The translations under genes were made by a program, and so were the position numbers. A DNA stretch of 9,484 nucleotides, taken from positions 1 to 9,484 of the forward strand of contig JBIOYL010000148.1 of NCBI GenBank assembly GCA_044870185.1. The letters run 5' to 3'. The notes below the pieces were generated by a model. The model saw nothing but the letters and a program-made list of their open reading frames with translations, did not search any database and was not told the DNA's origin. Within the stretch, counting starts at the first letter, position 1, and the number at the start of each line of letters is the position of its first letter. This DNA comes from JBIOYL01 sp044870185. Its GTDB lineage: Bacteria; Actinomycetota; CALGFH01. This document shows positions 7,262 through 9,484 of this stretch, in pieces.

Positions 7262-7309
7262 AGTGCCAGCCCTGAGGCAGGTTCGAGTGCCAGCCCTGAG
7301 GCAAGTTCG
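7262..7309. repeat. 24-bp tandem direct repeat, two copies, one mismatch
   Basis: Copies at 7262-7285 and 7286-7309 begin agtgccagccctgaggca and differ only at unit position 19 (g7280 versus a7304). They lie 40-87 bp upstream of the receiver-gene start. This is either a duplicated regulator site or another member of the duplication series. Confidence 0.92.
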
Positions 7310-7409
7310 GTGGCCGCCCGGATGCTGGCCAGCGGCCCCGCCGGTACGGTCCTCGCGCCGCTTACCAGCAAGGTCACCGCTACGCTGGCCCCGGCGCATG
7401 GAGGCAGCG

Positions 7410-7484
7410 ATGACCGCGCCCACCGATCGACCTGGTTGTCCCTCGCGACTTCCCCACCATCCAGACAAAGGCAAAGAGTGGTAG
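7410..7484 (+). CDS. Possible 24-codon leader ORF before the secreted-protein gene
   Basis: ATG at 7410 has GGAGG at 7400-7404 with 5-nt spacing, much better than the site before the next gene. It reads MTAPTDRPGCPSRLPHHPDK then GKEW and stops 2 nt before ATG 7487. Such spacing could couple translation to the downstream gene. The peptide matches nothing I know, and it may be a chance frame. Confidence 0.3.
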   Translation: MTAPTDRPGCPSRLPHHPDKGKEW

Positions 7485-7486
7485 CC

Positions 7487-8271
7487 ATGACGGCCCATCG
7501 GATCCGGCGCTGGCTCGCGCTCGCTGTGGTCGCCGCGCTCGCCAGCATCGCGATGCTGCTCACCCTGCCGGGCACGGCGTCGGCCAGTACCTGCGACAGC
7601 AGTAACCCCCACGTTCTGCGGAATCGACTTCTCCGCCGTCGCAGGCGTCGCGTTCAGCGGCCAAGTCGGAACCAGTTTCGACTGCCATGCCGCGGTGACC
7701 ATCGACTGGGGCGATGGTTCGGCCCCCTCGCCTGCGACGTTGACCTGCGACATCCCGGATCAGGGGATCGGCCTGACCATCTCCGGGACCCACACCTACG
7801 CCGCAGCGGGGACCTATACGGTCACGCTCAGCGCCCAGGGCGGCAGCGTGACCGCGACGGCGATCGCTGCGGTCAGACCGGCAGCCGCAGACCTCGGCAT
7901 CACGATGTCGGCGCCAAGCTCGGTCAAGAACAACTCCATCGTGATCTATGCGATCAGCGTTTCGAACGCCGGGCCCGATGCCGCACGGTCGGTGACCATG
8001 ACCGACCCGCTGCCCTACGGGACGAGCTTCCAGGCGGTCACGGCGAGCGGTTGGACCTGCAACAGCCCCCGCCCGGGACGCTGGGGGCGACGGTCACCTG
8101 CACGGTCGATCCGCTCGAAAACGGCGGCACGGTCGCCAGCAGCATCGGCGTCAAAGTCAAGGCGCACGCCAACCGCGGGCCGATCGTCAACCAGGCCGCT
8201 GTGACGAGCGCCACCCAGATCCGAACCCGAGCAACAACACCGCGTCGGCAGCAACAACCGTGACGAAGTAA
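7487..8271 (+). pseudogene. Secreted PKD + DUF11 domain protein, three single-base frame lesions
   Basis: ATG at 7487 gives a Sec signal peptide (HRIRRWLALAVVAALA; cleavage near TASAS). The frame shifts +1 at the C5 run 7606-7610 and continues FCGIDFSAVAGVAFSGQVG into a PKD-like domain (TIDWGDGSAP ... GTHTYAAAGTYTVTL), then DUF11 (ADLGITMSAPSSVKNNSIVI; VSNAGPDAARSVTMTDPLP). Two further slips at C runs 8066-8070 and 8214-8216 lead through GTLGATVTCTVDPLENGG and DPNPSNNTASAATTVTK to TAA 8269-8271. One extra and two missing bases give exactly 262 codons when repaired. PKD and DUF11 are beta-sandwich domains of cell-surface or secreted proteins, with no catalytic role implied. No sortase motif or C-terminal membrane anchor is seen, so it was probably released. 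All three lesions are in C runs, so read error is possible. Confidence 0.85.
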
Positions 8272-8299
8272 CGACGCTGTCGCCGACGGTGACCGCATC

Positions 8300-8325
8300 G
8301 ACCCGGGCCCCCGGGGGCCCGGGTC
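8300..8325 (+). terminator. 26-bp perfect GC palindrome, candidate terminator
   Basis: The half-site gacccgggccccc is followed directly by its exact reverse complement (8300-8312 / 8313-8325), 28 bp after the TAA at 8271 and 51 bp before the lipoprotein start. There is no U-tract, as is common in high-GC actinobacteria. It probably ends transcription of the secreted-protein gene. Confidence 0.65.
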
Positions 8326-8366
8326 CCCAGCGGAACCGCTCGCAGGAGCCGGGGGGACCGATTGGT

Positions 8367-8371
8367 GGAGG
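8367..8371 (+). promoter_or_regulatory. Ribosome binding site of the lipoprotein gene
   Basis: GGAGG lies 5 nt before ATG 8377 and supports this start over TTG 8362 and the internal ATG 8443. Confidence 0.55.
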
Positions 8372-8376
8372 ACCGC

Positions 8377-9093
8377 ATGAACCGATTCCGTTGCGTCTCG
8401 GCACGTCGCTTGTCATGGGCCCCATGGGCTGCCGGGGTTGCGATGAAGCGGGCCGGCTGGGTGTGGATCCCTGTGGCGCTGGTGCTCCTCGCCGCGTGCA
8501 GCCACGGTGGCGGGGTGAGTCCCGGCTACTCAGCCGCACCAGCCCCCCTGCCCGCAGCGGGCGCGGCCCCTTGGCCGCTGCTCGCCGAGCCCATGGCGCT
8601 GGTCCGACACGCCGGGCTGACCCCGGCGACGCACGAGTTCTTCACCTACCACATGCACGCCCACCTGGACATCTTCGTCAACGGTCAGCGCGTCCAGGTC
8701 CCCGGCGGGATCGGGATCGACCTCACCGACCCAGGGGTCCATCGGGGCGAAACCGACGGGGCTCCAAGCTACGGGTACATCAAGCTGTGTCCCCGGCCGT
8801 GCATCTCGCCGTTGCACACCCACGACGTGACCGGCGTGCTCCACATCGAGGCGCCAACAACGACCCGGTTCACCCTTGACCAGTTCTTCCACGAGTGGGG
8901 GGTTCGGCTGGACGGCTCGTGCGCCGGCGGCTACTGCGAGCCCGGCGCGAGCGTGGTGGTGTTCGTTGACGGCACGCGCCACCGGGGGAACCCGGCCGGC
9001 ATCGCGCTCGCCGCGCAGCAGGAGATCGCCCTGGTCATCGGCAGCCCGCCCCGCTCGATCCCCTCCACCTACACGTTCCCACCCGGCGAGTAG
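8377..9093 (+). CDS. Lipoprotein of an uncharacterised His-rich (HxHxH) family
   Basis: Intact, 238 residues. The lipobox LLAAC (Cys41) follows a hydrophobic stretch (WVWIPVALVLLAAC), so the protein is exported and lipid-anchored; a start at Met23 (ATG 8443) would give a more typical short signal peptide but lacks a good ribosome site. The mature part carries YHMHAHLDIFVNG (His92, 94, 96), PLHTHDVTGVLHIEAP (His147, 149, 156), FTLDQFFHEWGVRLD, then VVVFVDG and a C-terminal STYTFPPGE. I know this pattern from conserved hypothetical proteins of Actinobacteria and Chloroflexi, with no assigned function. The clustered His and the Cys pairs (138/142, 182/187) suggest metal binding, as inference only. 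It carries no lesion, in contrast with its neighbours. Confidence 0.85.
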   Translation: MNRFRCVSARRLSWAPWAAGVAMKRAGWVWIPVALVLLAACSHGGGVSPGYSAAPAPLPAAGAAPWPLLAEPMALVRHAGLTPATHEFFTYHMHAHLDIFVNGQRVQVPGGIGIDLTDPGVHRGETDGAPSYGYIKLCPRPCISPLHTHDVTGVLHIEAPTTTRFTLDQFFHEWGVRLDGSCAGGYCEPGASVVVFVDGTRHRGNPAGIALAAQQEIALVIGSPPRSIPSTYTFPPGE

Positions 9094-9146
9094 CGATGGC
9101 ACCCCGCCGGGACAGGCACGGGCTCCCGGCGAGGCAGATGCAGATG

Positions 9147-9152
9147 AGGAGG
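9147..9152 (+). promoter_or_regulatory. Ribosome binding site of the methyltransferase gene
   Basis: A full AGGAGG lies 9 nt before ATG 9162. This favours that start over the in-frame ATGs at 9096, 9138 and 9144. Confidence 0.7.
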
Positions 9153-9161
9153 ACCACAGTC

Positions 9162-9484
9162 ATGACCAAGACCACGGCGGCGGCGAAGCAGGCGGGAGCA
9201 ACCCCGGCCCCGGCCGTTTCGCCCGATGCGATCCTGCAGCTCGGCTTCGGCTTCTGGGGGTCCAAGGCGCTGCTCAGCGCCGTGGAGCTGGGCGTGTTCA
9301 CCGCGCTGGCGGGAACCTCGGCCGAGCTGGAGACGCTGCGAGCACGGCTCGGCCTGCACCCCCGGGCGGCCAGGGACTTCCTGGACGCCCTGGTCGCCCT
9401 GGGCATGCTGCAGCGCCAGGACGACCGCTACGCCAACACCCCGGCCACCGAGGCGTTCCTGGACCGGGCCAAGCCCAGCTACCT
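9162..9484 (+). CDS. O-methyltransferase-like protein, N-terminal part (runs off window)
   Basis: 107 residues are visible. After a low-complexity start (TTAAAKQAGATPAPA) comes the helical dimerisation/winged-helix domain of the Methyltransf_2 family: ILQLGFGFWGSKALLSAVEL, GVFTALAG, LRARLGLHPRAARDFLDALV, ALGMLQRQDDRYANTPATEA. In this family the domain forms the dimer and helps shape the substrate pocket, and a SAM-binding Rossmann domain follows; that domain is beyond the window, so activity and substrate cannot be judged. The 68-bp gap after the lipoprotein gene shows no terminator, so co-transcription is possible. Confidence 0.85.
   Translation, partial: MTKTTAAAKQAGATPAPAVSPDAILQLGFGFWGSKALLSAVELGVFTALAGTSAELETLRARLGLHPRAARDFLDALVALGMLQRQDDRYANTPATEAFLDRAKPSY

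Larger units (their letters stand above)
7223..7486. promoter_or_regulatory. Divergent intergenic region with 24-bp tandem repeat
   Basis: These 264 bases separate the two-component operon (leftward) from the secreted-protein gene (rightward), so promoters for both should lie here. A 24-bp tandem repeat occupies 7262-7309 and a short reading frame 7410-7484. No convincing -35/-10 pair is seen on either strand. Confidence 0.5.

Noticed and set aside
7262..7309. CRISPR-like repeat
   Set aside because: There are only two copies directly abutting, with no spacers and no cas genes.
6824..7753. 309-residue form of the receiver protein starting far upstream
   Set aside because: The extra residues do not resemble any domain, overlap the divergent gene and read through the 24-bp repeat. 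The receiver fold begins at MPTVLIVDD (7222).

Overview
The DNA is very GC-rich with strong third-position G/C bias. Its gene content points to a high-GC actinobacterium (Actinomycetota): DrrA/DrrB-type ABC exporter genes, remnants of large NB-ARC/AfsR-LuxR-type regulators, a HisKA_3 kinase with a NarL-type regulator, and a secreted PKD/DUF11 protein. Genus cannot be assigned from sequence alone. Statements about 'intact homologues' rest on family knowledge, not on a search.

Layout. (1) 1-195: C-terminus of a Fis-type (HTH_8) response regulator, + strand. (2) 192-1998, + strand: a broken composite gene. Its 5' third resembles the N-terminus of a histidine kinase and stops just before the expected H-box. 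The rest is an NB-ARC/AfsR-like regulator with several frameshifts, two or three apparent internal deletions and short tandem duplications. (3) 2006-3376, - strand: drrA-like ATPase with one frameshift and drrB-like permease missing its middle; they overlap by ATGA and converge on the composite gene with a 7-bp gap. (4) 3377-4277: a decay zone with the amino end of a LuxR-family ATPase regulator, an HTH fragment and a large stem-loop. (5) 4278-7222, - strand: three-gene two-component operon, in transcription order a stand-alone receiver protein, a membrane HisKA_3 histidine kinase and a NarL/LuxR response regulator. The kinase frame is broken by an exact 17-bp tandem duplication. (6) 7487-8271, + strand, divergent from the operon: secreted PKD + DUF11 protein with three single-base lesions, followed by a strong palindromic terminator. 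(7) 8377-9093: intact lipoprotein of an uncharacterised His-rich family. (8) 9162 to the window end: start of an O-methyltransferase-like gene.

The most striking property is the density of small lesions. Single-base indels mostly sit at C/G runs, which could be real slippage or read errors. Exact short tandem duplications (7, 12, 17 and 24 bp, and 3 x 6 bp) and apparent multi-codon deletions are harder to explain by base-calling. Either this is a decaying accessory segment or the assembly needs polishing; raw reads would decide.

Functionally, the only multi-gene module near completeness is the signalling operon (receiver, kinase, NarL regulator) divergent from an exported adhesion-like protein, which suggests but does not prove that the system senses envelope or surface conditions. 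The drug-exporter pair and its likely regulator both look inactivated as written.
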